From Eubacteriales bacterium (GTDB lineage: Bacteria > Bacillota_A > Clostridia > Lachnospirales > Lachnospiraceae): DNA of 26,284 bases. A model generated the notes under the pieces. That model saw only the letters and a list, made by a program, of their open reading frames with translations, did not search any database and was not told the origin of the DNA. Shown here piece after piece: positions 14,297 through 23,515 of this stretch. The DNA lies in contig JAUNAE010000011.1 of assembly GCA_030527765.1 (NCBI GenBank), positions 1 to 26,284 on the forward strand, given 5' to 3'. The position numbers were made by a program, and so were the translations under genes. Numbering within the stretch: position 1 is the first letter of the stretch; the number at the start of each line of letters is the position of its first letter.

Positions 14297-17200
14297 TTAT
14301 TTTTCTTTTCTTTTTCGTTTCCTCATTGCAAGGAAGCCGATTCCTGCTGCGCATAATACTGCTGTTCCACCGATAATACCGTAAAACAACGGTTTATTTG
14401 CATAGATCTGCAGGAAGAGATTGCTATTGATGAAAATGGAAAGACGAATCGGATCCGTTTCGTTTCCAGCTGAATCAGCTGCTTTGATCTCAACCTCTTG
14501 CCATGTTCCCGTACTGCTGATTGCATAAGAGATTTTACCAAGATTCTTTCGAATCTCTTCCATCCCATAAGTGGTCTCGTTTTCGCCTACACGAATTGTA
14601 AGCGAATCCACCGACAGGTTATCCGTGACATTTACTGCAAACGCATGTTCTGCCTCGCGATACTGCGCACCGTCTGTAATTCCTGTTACTACGATACTCG
14701 GAGCCGTCTTATCAATGGCAAAGCGGATCGGATACTCTTTCAGGCTGTTATCCTGTAGATTTCCAGCTTGATCTGTTGACTGAATCAGAATTTCATAAGT
14801 GCCTTCAGATTTAAACTCCTTTGCTGGGATCGTGTATTTCCACTGCTTCCATCCTGTTTCTTCGGAGAGCTCTTCAAAGGCATAGTCCTCTTCGGTCTTC
14901 AGACTCTTAATGACACCATCATGTCCAATCGTAATTCCCTGATGGATAAGTCCATCCAAATTGGTCTCGTAAATTACGACATCATCAATCTTCTGCAGGT
15001 AGTACGAAGACAAGCTTTCTGCTGTTTCTTTTCCAAAGGAGTAAACTGATCCAAAACGGTTTACGGAATACTGGATACTGCACTCACTGGTATTACCTGC
15101 AAAGTCTGTAATGGTAGCCGTCAGTGTATACAGGTCATCCTGATCTTCTTCGTAGGGAAGATCAGAAAGAGTTGCTGTAATACTTAAGACCCCTTCTTCG
15201 AGTGTAAACTCCGGAACAGCTTCTTCATGATTTATTCCGGAAAGTAAGATATCAAGTGCAGCAGTATCAAGATTTTCGTCTGCCGCATGAATGACGGGTT
15301 CTACCACACCATTATTAGCAGATTTATCTTCCACTCCTGTAATGGAAAGTTCCGGTGCCTTTGTGTCAACAATAAAACTATCTTCCTTGTAAATGACAGC
15401 TTCATTACCAGCAAGGTCCTTACAGGATATGCTGTATTCGTACTGACCGTCTTCTCCAAAGAACAGTTCTGTTTGATGCAGTGAGCCGTCATGTTTCCAC
15501 TGACGGGTTTCCTTCTCTTTATTCTCCAGATTTTCCAGTTCCTGCGATTCTGCCTCCGGCTCCTCTTTCATCGTAAATTCCGCGAGATTTGTTCTGAATG
15601 ATTTCTCCGTGATAGAGACGGTTGCTGTACGCGCTGCTGCATAATAGCGTTCGTTCGACACATCGTTGTTATCATAAGATACTCGAATGACCGGTGCCGT
15701 CTTATCAATGACAAACGTATCCTTTACCGTATCATCCGCTTTATTTCCTGCCTGGTCTTCCACCTCCACTTTTAATGTATACTTGTCTTCTGCCGAGAAT
15801 GGAATTTTCAGCTCATGAATGTCCCCTTCCAGTTCCTTCCATGTCCCCATCTTTACTTCCGTTTTTTCTTCTGCATCGATGGTAATGCTAACTCCGTCCT
15901 CATAGAAATGATGTTCTTTAACTGTAATAGTCGCTGTACGATCTGCGTTATAGTAGAACTCATTTTCTGCATCATTGTTATCGTATGTGATAGACAGCTC
16001 CGGTTTTGTGATATCAATCACGATCGTCTTTGCTGCCTCTGCAACATTTCCGGCCCAGTCCTCAGCAGTTACATGAATTCTGACCTCATCCGCATTATTC
16101 AGCTCGGAATCAATTGTTTCCGTCTTTTCCAGACTGAATATTCGATTCGATTTGCTGCCAAGCTGAGAATCATAATCCCCGTTTTGCGTCACCTTGTCAT
16201 TAACAGTAATCTCCCATGAAACAGACTGTAATCCGGCAGCACTGTCGTTCTGCTCCGGGTCCGTTACGGTGATTGTAAATGGTACATCCTCGTTATAGAT
16301 CCCATAAGTAGGCTCTTCTAACGTAATCGAGATTTCCGGAGCAGGAGCTGTATTGTCCAGAACCACTCCGTTTTCCGAATTAATATAAGCGACATTTCCA
16401 GCTTTATCTTCGAGACGAAGATATGCAATCGTACCCTCCTCTTTTTCAAGAGAGATACTTCTGCTCCAACTCTTCCATTTTGTTTCTTCAAGTTCCTGTG
16501 CTGTAAGAGCGCTGAATTCTCCGCTTCGTTTACCGGACGGGTGATCAAGGTAATACTGCATAGAGAGCAAGCCACTCGTCGCATCCGTCGCACTGGCCGC
16601 AATCGTTGCACCGGCATTTGAGAAAAGTAAATACTGCACTCTGTTAAAGAAGTTTGCAGATCGTGCTGTTTCATCATCTGCCGTAATTGTAATGCTTCCG
16701 GTCGGCGCTGTTCGGTCTACTGTAAAGTAGATCGTATCTGATGATACATAATTTCCAGCCAGATCCGTATATTCCACCTGCAACTCATAATTGCCGTCGA
16801 TTCGAATTGTATCAATGGTATAAACGTGACTATTTCCAGTACCTGACCATGAACCTCTTGTTGATGTACTAACTGTGTTTCCTTCTGCATCTGATCCGGA
16901 GAGGTGCATTACAATGTTCGAATCCCTGAAGTTTCTTTCCTCGATTGTGATAACCGGTGTAAGGGATGTTCTGTCATAAACTGGGCTTCCAGAATCGGTA
17001 CTTGCAGCGATCGTTGTACTATTTCCGTCGAGTAAGTGGAATGAAATTACCGGAGCAATCTCATCGATTGTAAAAGACGTTTTAGGATTGGACGTCCCAT
17101 AGCTGACTGATGAATTCCGGTTCCCTGCTGCATCTGTGATCCATGGCGTAACGATATAATCCTCATCCGTCGTTCCATTAGAACCAAAGGCGAAGACATA

Positions 17201-20200
17201 AGTATTCGTTCTTGCATCCGTATACGTTCCGAAAGACTTATCACTTTCCGAATCTACACGACCGCGCACCAAAGTAATGCCCGTTCCGGACAGACTTCCG
17301 ATTGAAACACTCTTTGTTTCGCCACCTACGGTAAGGGTAATCATTGCCCGATCAGGATCAAAGTTGCGTTCCTGATAAGTAACCGTCATGGTTCGTACAT
17401 TATTGAAGTACGAACCGTTTTTCGGTTTGTTATCATCGTAAGATACTGTGACCGTAGGTGCCGTGGTATCGATCGCAAGAGAAGATGATGCTGTAGTCCG
17501 GTTACCAGAGCGATCGATTGCGACCACATTGATCACTATGTTGTTACTATTATTTAAGGACGAATCTACAGTCTCTTGATGAAAAGTGGTTGCTACTCGG
17601 TTCGTACGATCAGAAAACTCCTGATTGTAATTACCGCTCTGCGTGACTTCGCCGTCACATACAACTTCCCAATAGACACTTGCAAGTCCTGAATAAGTGC
17701 TTCCACTCGTTGGATCCTTTACAGAAATTGAAAATGATACGTCACCATCAGAGACTCCACTATCATTTACGATACTGATGACCGGATCATCCGGGTTTGT
17801 CTGATCGAGAACCACGCCGTTGTTTGTATCAATGTAGGCGACATTTCCATTGTAGTCACGTAATCTTACGTAGATGATGTTTTGTGACTCTTCCGTAATT
17901 GTGAACCTTGAGCCAGTCAAAGTCGTCCATGACAGAGAATCCATCATGGCAAGCGTTAATCCCTGGAAGTCTCCTGATACACCAGCAGCCGGATGATAGA
18001 CAGAATATGCAATTTCCTGTACGCCACTCGTCTGGTCTTCTGCTGATATGGATACCGTCGCTAAATTCCTGCCAAACAGCCAGAACCTAAGTGTCTCCGC
18101 AAAGGATGATGAGGATACGCTGTCATCACTTACCGTAATGCTGACACTACCTGTCGGTGCTGCCCCATCCAGTGTCAGGTACACCGATTCGGTTGAAGTC
18201 CGATTTCCCGCAAGATCACTTCCACTTGCGCTAATCGTATAATTCGCATCATCTGTCAGAGTTGCAACATATGTATACTCATCTCCTTCGTCTTCGGATG
18301 ACCAATTTCCGTCAGCAGATACACTGATTTCTGTTCCGTCAGCTTTTGATGCTTGCACCTGGAATTCCAACAGATTCTTCGAGAAATTTCGATCTTTGAC
18401 ATGGATATAAACCGTAAAGAACTGACGATCACGGGCCGGATCCGATGCACTCGTCTCACCGGAAATCATTTCTCCATTTGATCTGTAAACGGACATCGTA
18501 ACCGTCGGAGCGACCTGATCCACTGTGAAAGAATCTTTTGTACTTTTTTCTTCCTCTTCACTTATTGTATTGCCGGCGAGATCTGTCGATGTAAACTCCA
18601 CCTGATAATCGCTGTCCGTGCTTCCACTTCCAAACTGGAATACGTATGTATTTGTTCGATCATCCGAATATGACTCCGGCTCAAGTCCTTCTGCTGAATC
18701 CGTTTCGCTAATCTTCTGAATTCCTGTTCCGGAAAGCTCTGTAAGCTTCATCGTCTCTACAGTGCCATCAACTGACAGCGTGACAAATGTCTGATCAGGA
18801 TCGAAGTTTCGTTCCTTCACTACGACAGTCATTGTTCTTGCAGAATTGTAATAAACCACTCCGTCTTCATTCGTCGGATCATACGAAACCGTTATACTTG
18901 GACTTGTCGTATCAATTTTGATTACTTTTTCTTCCGTGCTCGTATTTCCAGCTCGATCAGTCAGTTCTACTTTGATACTGATCTTGTTGCTGTTCAATGA
19001 TGCCGGAACAATGACACTTTCCGTAATCGCTGAAGTCAGTTCAGATACGACGATTCTTCCTGACACATAGTCCTTCGAAAGAAGAGTCGTTTCTTCTTCG
19101 TCTACCGTTGCTGTAACCGTAATCTTTTCTATTCCGGTTGCTTCGTCTTCTGCCCCGACTGTAAACGAAATATCTTCCGCATAGATGGTTTCTTCATTTA
19201 GATCCTGGATAGATAACGTCGGTTGTGTCTGATCAATAACAATCATGTCTGAAGCTGCTACACAGCTATTTCCGACATGATCCTCTGCGCGTAGAAGGAC
19301 AACATAGGTGCCTTCTTCATCCGGAATCGTGATCTCAATTTGATCTTCCTCGGATTCACTCTGATCAGCATACGACCAGCCTTCATCCGTCAGACTTTCC
19401 TCTTTGATTGTATCTGCAATTTCTTCTGTATCACTCTCTATTTTTCTAACCTTGTAGGCAACAGAAGAAACACCGGATCCAAGATCTTCCGCTGACGCGT
19501 AAAGCTTAAATCCTGTCTGTTGATAAAGACCTGCCACCGGATTCTCAAGTGAAATCCCTTCTCCCGTAGAGTCCGTTCCCTGCATATTCAGGCCCTGAAT
19601 TGAAATAGTAGGTGCTGTTCCATCAACCTTTACCGCACCATCCGGAATACGATTATTGGTAATCTCATCTGCAGATGCGCTGGTTCTAGTCGTTGTATTA
19701 ACAATGCCCAGATAAAATTCTCTAGTAACTGATCCTTCTGCTGCATCAGCCGGAATTGATATTGTTGAAGAATAACTCTCCTCTTCTAAATCCGGGCTGC
19801 GCAGATAGACCGTATCATAAGTTTCCTCTGTTTCTTTTACAGTAAATGTTGCAGCACCACCCGGCGCAATCCATACTGTCCCCGCTTCATCCGCATAGAA
19901 AGCGTAAGTGCTTTCTTCCGAATCGAATGCAACACGATTCCATAAATCAACATCGGAGCTACTCTGTTCCGGCAGGATTGTAACAGAACCGTGATTCTCA
20001 ATCGTAAACAAGAACACACAGCCTTCCGGCGGATTTACCCGCAGGTAAATGGCATCCTCTGTTGTTCCAACGTTATACTCACCACTCTCAATTGTTGCAG
20101 TCATATACTGGTCAAGGGAAAGAGAATCCAGTACCATCTGTTCTTCTGTACTGAGTTCTGCCGCAATCAAATACAGATTCGAAAGCGTAACATTCTCAGG

Positions 20201-21337
20201 CAGATCTCCGTCGGCAATGGATTTCCATGCATCGCTTCCATAAGTAGCGGATAGACCAAGCGTTGTAATTGGCACCTCTTTAGGCTGCACCAGCAGTGCC
20301 GGTCCCGTACCCTCTGACTGATCAAGTGTGAACGTATAAGAGTCTGTTCCACTTACCTGGGAATAAGAAAGAATCGTGGAGGTCAGATGACCGGCCGATA
20401 AACTCTCTGCCCTTACAGATGCCTCTACTGTAGCAAGAACCGTATCTGCATCCTTCACGCTACCTGTCAATGTAACTGTATCGGTCCCGGCAAACTCATA
20501 TGTTGTGCCTTCCCAAGAAAGATCTGAAGCACTTAACGTTCCCAGATCGCGGATTCCTACTGTGACTGATACTTCCAACACTGCACCTGAATACTGATCT
20601 GTTTCTTGTGCTTCTATATACAGTGTCTGGCTTCCCGTACGGATCGCTGATATTTTCCCTTCCGTCATTGTGATACAGGTTGTTCCATCATCCTGGATCT
20701 CCTCTGATCGAACACGTTCTTCGCTTCCGTCTTCCTGGACAATATTGGATGTCGTATAGAAAGAGATCGTTCCATCATAACCTTCTGTCACATGCGCAAA
20801 GGTCGACAGGTCTATATTCTGATCACCAATCGTTAGACTGATCGGGTCCGCATACAGCTCACACGCCGTTTTCGCTATATAAGGGACTTCTATTGTCTGC
20901 AAGCCTCCTGTCAGCGTAATCAGACCATTGGCAGTTTGCATTCCGTCATGCTTGATGACATACGCAACAGATGCACCCTCTTTTAAATCTCCAAATGTAT
21001 AAGTGTGTTCAGCCGAATCATAAACAGACTCTATCAGTCCGGAATCCGTCTGAACGCCTTCATTCTGCTCTACATGAGAAAGTGTTACTTCTGACTCTTC
21101 CGGATATAAGAGATTTTCCGTTCCGTCTTCCTCTTCCTTTTTGATTACGAAGCGCAGGGCACATACACTTTCACTACTTAAATCTTCTCCACTTCCGGAT
21201 TCTCCTGTATCAACCGGTTCTTCAATAATGACACTTTCGCTCTCTGTTGTATCCGCTATTACCGGAATGGGAATTGAAGAAAAAATGAGCATGCTTGATA
21301 AGCAAAAGCAAACACACCGTTTTCTGATGTTTCTCAT
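14297..21337 (-). CDS. Giant membrane-anchored surface protein with Ig-like repeats
   Basis: A 2346-residue exported protein with a signal peptide at 1-28 (cleavage near VIA-DT), a C-terminal membrane helix at about 2316-2338 and the tail RKRKRKEK. I see no LPXTG-type sorting signal before the helix, so it looks membrane-embedded rather than sortase-linked. The ectodomain is a chain of bacterial Ig-like modules with recurring ITVSYD, RTMTV, ERNFDPD, DLAGN and NNGVVLD motifs. Residues 809-1289 and 1290-1774 are a tandem duplication of about 480 residues; shorter partial units begin at 1775 and 1878. Such proteins usually serve as adhesins or stalks. It begins one base after the small TEVL-motif gene and is the last gene of the FHA/PP2C/kinase operon, so kinase signalling and this protein are probably functionally linked (inference). 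Confidence 0.9.
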   Translation of the reverse strand: MRNIRKRCVCFCLSSMLIFSSIPIPVIADTTESESVIIEEPVDTGESGSGEDLSSESVCALRFVIKKEEEDGTENLLYPEESEVTLSHVEQNEGVQTDSGLIESVYDSAEHTYTFGDLKEGASVAYVIKHDGMQTANGLITLTGGLQTIEVPYIAKTACELYADPISLTIGDQNIDLSTFAHVTEGYDGTISFYTTSNIVQEDGSEERVRSEEIQDDGTTCITMTEGKISAIRTGSQTLYIEAQETDQYSGAVLEVSVTVGIRDLGTLSASDLSWEGTTYEFAGTDTVTLTGSVKDADTVLATVEASVRAESLSAGHLTSTILSYSQVSGTDSYTFTLDQSEGTGPALLVQPKEVPITTLGLSATYGSDAWKSIADGDLPENVTLSNLYLIAAELSTEEQMVLDSLSLDQYMTATIESGEYNVGTTEDAIYLRVNPPEGCVFLFTIENHGSVTILPEQSSSDVDLWNRVAFDSEESTYAFYADEAGTVWIAPGGAATFTVKETEETYDTVYLRSPDLEEESYSSTISIPADAAEGSVTREFYLGIVNTTTRTSASADEITNNRIPDGAVKVDGTAPTISIQGLNMQGTDSTGEGISLENPVAGLYQQTGFKLYASAEDLGSGVSSVAYKVRKIESDTEEIADTIKEESLTDEGWSYADQSESEEDQIEITIPDEEGTYVVLLRAEDHVGNSCVAASDMIVIDQTQPTLSIQDLNEETIYAEDISFTVGAEDEATGIEKITVTATVDEEETTLLSKDYVSGRIVVSELTSAITESVIVPASLNSNKISIKVELTDRAGNTSTEEKVIKIDTTSPSITVSYDPTNEDGVVYYNSARTMTVVVKERNFDPDQTFVTLSVDGTVETMKLTELSGTGIQKISETDSAEGLEPESYSDDRTNTYVFQFGSGSTDSDYQVEFTSTDLAGNTISEEEEKSTKDSFTVDQVAPTVTMSVYRSNGEMISGETSASDPARDRQFFTVYIHVKDRNFSKNLLEFQVQASKADGTEISVSADGNWSSEDEGDEYTYVATLTDDANYTISASGSDLAGNRTSTESVYLTLDGAAPTGSVSITVSDDSVSSSSFAETLRFWLFGRNLATVSISAEDQTSGVQEIAYSVYHPAAGVSGDFQGLTLAMMDSLSWTTLTGSRFTITEESQNIIYVRLRDYNGNVAYIDTNNGVVLDQTNPDDPVISIVNDSGVSDGDVSFSISVKDPTSGSTYSGLASVYWEVVCDGEVTQSGNYNQEFSDRTNRVATTFHQETVDSSLNNSNNIVINVVAIDRSGNRTTASSSLAIDTTAPTVTVSYDDNKPKNGSYFNNVRTMTVTYQERNFDPDRAMITLTVGGETKSVSIGSLSGTGITLVRGRVDSESDKSFGTYTDARTNTYVFAFGSNGTTDEDYIVTPWITDAAGNRNSSVSYGTSNPKTSFTIDEIAPVISFHLLDGNSTTIAASTDSGSPVYDRTSLTPVITIEERNFRDSNIVMHLSGSDAEGNTVSTSTRGSWSGTGNSHVYTIDTIRIDGNYELQVEYTDLAGNYVSSDTIYFTVDRTAPTGSITITADDETARSANFFNRVQYLLFSNAGATIAASATDATSGLLSMQYYLDHPSGKRSGEFSALTAQELEETKWKSWSRSISLEKEEGTIAYLRLEDKAGNVAYINSENGVVLDNTAPAPEISITLEEPTYGIYNEDVPFTITVTDPEQNDSAAGLQSVSWEITVNDKVTQNGDYDSQLGSKSNRIFSLEKTETIDSELNNADEVRIHVTAEDWAGNVAEAAKTIVIDITKPELSITYDNNDAENEFYYNADRTATITVKEHHFYEDGVSITIDAEEKTEVKMGTWKELEGDIHELKIPFSAEDKYTLKVEVEDQAGNKADDTVKDTFVIDKTAPVIRVSYDNNDVSNERYYAAARTATVSITEKSFRTNLAEFTMKEEPEAESQELENLENKEKETRQWKHDGSLHQTELFFGEDGQYEYSISCKDLAGNEAVIYKEDSFIVDTKAPELSITGVEDKSANNGVVEPVIHAADENLDTAALDILLSGINHEEAVPEFTLEEGVLSITATLSDLPYEEDQDDLYTLTATITDFAGNTSECSIQYSVNRFGSVYSFGKETAESLSSYYLQKIDDVVIYETNLDGLIHQGITIGHDGVIKSLKTEEDYAFEELSEETGWKQWKYTIPAKEFKSEGTYEILIQSTDQAGNLQDNSLKEYPIRFAIDKTAPSIVVTGITDGAQYREAEHAFAVNVTDNLSVDSLTIRVGENETTYGMEEIRKNLGKISYAISSTGTWQEVEIKAADSAGNETDPIRLSIFINSNLFLQIYANKPLFYGIIGGTAVLCAAGIGFLAMRKRKRKEK
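16016..17470 (-). repeat. Second unit of the ~480-residue tandem super-repeat
   Basis: This unit encodes residues 1290-1774 of the giant protein. It has the same module order as the first unit: VSYD...ERNFDPD domain, RTNTYVF...FGS, a second ERNF domain, DLAGN, TAPTGSITIT, a membrane-like YLLFSN segment, NNGVVLD-type joint (NSENGVVLD here) and TAPAPEISI. Its boundary with the shorter third unit is the IDITKPELSITYD segment. Confidence 0.8.
17471..18913 (-). repeat. First unit of the ~480-residue tandem super-repeat
   Basis: This unit encodes residues 809-1289 of the giant protein. Landmarks matching the second unit are ITVSYDPTNEDG, RTMTVVVKERNFDPD, RTNTYVFQFGS, DRNFSKN, DLAGNRTSTESVYLTLD, APTGSVSIT, NVAYIDTNNGVVLD and the WEV...GNYNQ segment. 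The two units have clearly diverged in sequence, so the duplication is old and not an assembly artefact. Confidence 0.8.
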
Positions 21338-21338
21338 C

Positions 21339-21806
21339 TTACTCCTCCTCGCTGATGATTTCGTCTCTAATAATTCTAAATCCCGTCTTGGATTTTTCTG
21401 CAGCAGATAACTCCACGCTGTTTTCGTCTTCCTGATGAAGAACCTCTGTTGTGGCTTCTACAAGAACCTCTGTCTCTTTTGCTGCTGCCAATACTTCCGT
21501 TTTCTTATCGTTGTTATTCTTTTGATATTCAACGCTCTTCTTATCAGATCTGTTTTCTTTTCTTCCGTTAGAATCTCTTTCTGCTTTCTTAGATTCTCGT
21601 CGCTCTTCTTTTTCTCTTTGTTTTTCCTGTTTTTCTTCTTCCCTTTTAATTCGCTTCTTTCCATCTGGATCAAGAAACGTTCGGAACGCATCGATCAGGC
21701 GGAAGCGAAAAAATAACACGACTGCTAAAACAGAAAAGAATCCACCTGCTGCAAAGAGAACCAAGGAGCTTGTCTGCAAATATGTAATTACTACCTCTCG
21801 GCTCAC
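21339..21806 (-). CDS. Small single-pass membrane protein with charged tail and TEVL motifs
   Basis: An unrecognised 155-residue protein. A short N-terminus precedes one membrane helix (about 14-33), then a very long charged segment (50-102) dominated by Lys, Glu and Arg that should be an extended helix or disordered cytoplasmic tail. Three TEVL motifs follow at 103-106, 112-115 and 120-123, and the acidic C-terminus is FRIIRDEIISEEE. A similar ETTVL sits just before the FHA domain encoded at the head of the operon. This makes the tail a candidate substrate of the operon kinase and ligand of the FHA domain. Translation starts at GTG with GAGGAGG six bases upstream. It lies 15 bases after the kinase gene and one base before the giant protein gene, so it may link signalling to that protein. 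Confidence 0.85.
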   Translation of the reverse strand: MSREVVITYLQTSSLVLFAAGGFFSVLAVVLFFRFRLIDAFRTFLDPDGKKRIKREEEKQEKQREKEERRESKKAERDSNGRKENRSDKKSVEYQKNNNDKKTEVLAAAKETEVLVEATTEVLHQEDENSVELSAAEKSKTGFRIIRDEIISEEE

Positions 21807-21821
21807 AATGTTCCTCCTCTG

Positions 21822-23510
21822 TTAGCTATATGCAATCTGTACTGATCTTCTCGCCTCTGCGAGAGATTCCTTCAGCGCATCAAATTCCGTCTGTTCATCA
21901 TCCGAAAACTTGTTTGTATCAAAGTCTGACTGAAGATGTTCCCCGATATTGGAAAGAACCTGTTCCAGCGACTCTTCAGATACACCGCTCTTTCTCAGAT
22001 CATTCGCGTGCATGACCACTTCATATATCAGTTCCCTGTACATAACCATTGCAGTCTTCTGATTATCTTCCTCTACAAGGTTTCCTTCACAAAGTCCGGC
22101 CAAATCTTCCCAGTATTGCTGATATGATACAGAACTGTCTCCGGCACGATCTACGGTCAGCAGCTCCATATAATGGTTTGCAATCCGATAGAATCGTTCT
22201 GCTCTTTTTCTTTTTGATTCCTCCAGTTCGGAGCTATCCTTTGCAATAGCAAACCATGGTTCTGACATTGGCTTATTGCCCACGCCCTCATAGTAATAAA
22301 AGTATGCAAGTCCCAATTGATATGCCATTGCAGCATAGGATCTGTCATTTCTCTTCAGAACCTGTTCAGTTGTCTGGACAGATCTACCGACCGGTTCCCC
22401 AAGGATGGCTACCATTTCTTCCGCTTCTGCTTTCGAAAATGTTCCATCCTGCAGATAAATTCTCCTGATTAATTCTTCATATGCCTGGTAATTTGACGGT
22501 ATCAGAGCAATTGCCTGCTTATAAGCTGCAATTGAGCTTTCTGTATCAGATGCAAGCTGCCCTTGTCTGATATAGTCACTATAATTTTCTTTCTTAAGCT
22601 CTGTTGCATACGAGCGGGTCATAAAAGCTCCGGTCATACAAAGAATTCCGGCCGCACAGGACGCAGCAAATAGTTTCACTTGCCGTTTCCGGTGTTTAAT
22701 GTAGCCTGATTCCATTTCTTTATAATGCTTGAGCGCATACATAAGTTCTGCACAGGAGGAATACCGTTCTTCCGGATTCTGTTTCGTACACTTCGAGACG
22801 ATTGCCTCCAGTCCGCTTGAGAGTGCCGGATTCCATTTGCGAATCGGATAAATCTCATACGGATATAAGCTCGGATCATGATTCGTCAGCAGATGGTACA
22901 TCGTGGCACCGAGATTATAGATATCTGTTCTGGCATCTGTCTGTCCCTTGCCTCCAAACTGTTCCGGAGCTGCGTACCCTCTCGTTCCAAGCCACTCTGT
23001 GTCACCAGCTTTTGTTGCCCTGTATTCTCTGGCAGCACCAAAGTCAATCAGAACGACATCTCCATCCGGTTTCAGCATGATATTGGATGGCTTCATGTCT
23101 CGATAGATAATCGGAGGTTTTCTGGTATGCAGATAGTCAAGAACCTCGCACATCTGAATCGACCATTTCACTGCATCTTCCTGATTGACTGCTCCTCGTT
23201 CCTCCAACACCTGCAGCAGTGTGATTCCCTCAATGTAATCCATCAGAATCAGATACGTCTCTTCTGTTTCAATTACATCAATAATGCTCGGGAGATGTTT
23301 TTGCTTTAATTGACGCAGAATCTTTGTTTCTACGATCAAGCTTTGTCTCGTTACACGTGGATCCTTTCCACCATCCTTTCGGATTTCCTTCAATGCCCAG
23401 AGTTTATTAGCACGCTCATTCAGGACCAGATAAACGTTGCTCATACCGCCATGTCCGATCCTGCGAATGACTTTATATTTATCATCAATTAACGTACCCT
23501 GCTCCAGCAT
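21822..23510 (-). CDS. Transmembrane Ser/Thr protein kinase with extracellular helical (TPR-like) domain
   Basis: A 562-residue Hanks-type kinase. The catalytic domain (about 12-262) has the glycine loop GHGGMS (19-24), Lys41, the catalytic loop YRDMKPSN (137-144, Asp139), DFG (156-158) and APE (181-183). The usual His of HRD is Tyr137, a variant I associate with some Clostridia kinases. One membrane helix at about 279-298 separates it from an extracellular region of some 260 residues with alternating helices (SIAAYKQAIALIPSNYQAYEELIRRIY) resembling TPR repeats. There are no PASTA repeats, unlike PrkC/Stk1. It should autophosphorylate and phosphorylate Thr in membrane partners, with PP2C from the adjacent gene as the reverse activity. 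The ATG is five bases past the PP2C stop; the ribosome site is weak, suggesting coupling. Confidence 0.95.
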   Translation of the reverse strand: MLEQGTLIDDKYKVIRRIGHGGMSNVYLVLNERANKLWALKEIRKDGGKDPRVTRQSLIVETKILRQLKQKHLPSIIDVIETEETYLILMDYIEGITLLQVLEERGAVNQEDAVKWSIQMCEVLDYLHTRKPPIIYRDMKPSNIMLKPDGDVVLIDFGAAREYRATKAGDTEWLGTRGYAAPEQFGGKGQTDARTDIYNLGATMYHLLTNHDPSLYPYEIYPIRKWNPALSSGLEAIVSKCTKQNPEERYSSCAELMYALKHYKEMESGYIKHRKRQVKLFAASCAAGILCMTGAFMTRSYATELKKENYSDYIRQGQLASDTESSIAAYKQAIALIPSNYQAYEELIRRIYLQDGTFSKAEAEEMVAILGEPVGRSVQTTEQVLKRNDRSYAAMAYQLGLAYFYYYEGVGNKPMSEPWFAIAKDSSELEESKRKRAERFYRIANHYMELLTVDRAGDSSVSYQQYWEDLAGLCEGNLVEEDNQKTAMVMYRELIYEVVMHANDLRKSGVSEESLEQVLSNIGEHLQSDFDTNKFSDDEQTEFDALKESLAEARRSVQIAYS

Positions 23511-23515
23511 GCTCT

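Noticed and set aside
14297..21337. Many long frames opposite or inside the giant surface-protein gene
   Set aside because: They are by-products of one long coding frame whose translation shows coherent repeated Ig-like domains.
21822..23510. Kinase interpreted as a truncated or frameshifted PASTA kinase
   Set aside because: The frame is intact to a natural stop with a full-length helical ectodomain, and the next gene follows after 15 bases with its own ribosome site, so there is no sign of a lost PASTA tail.
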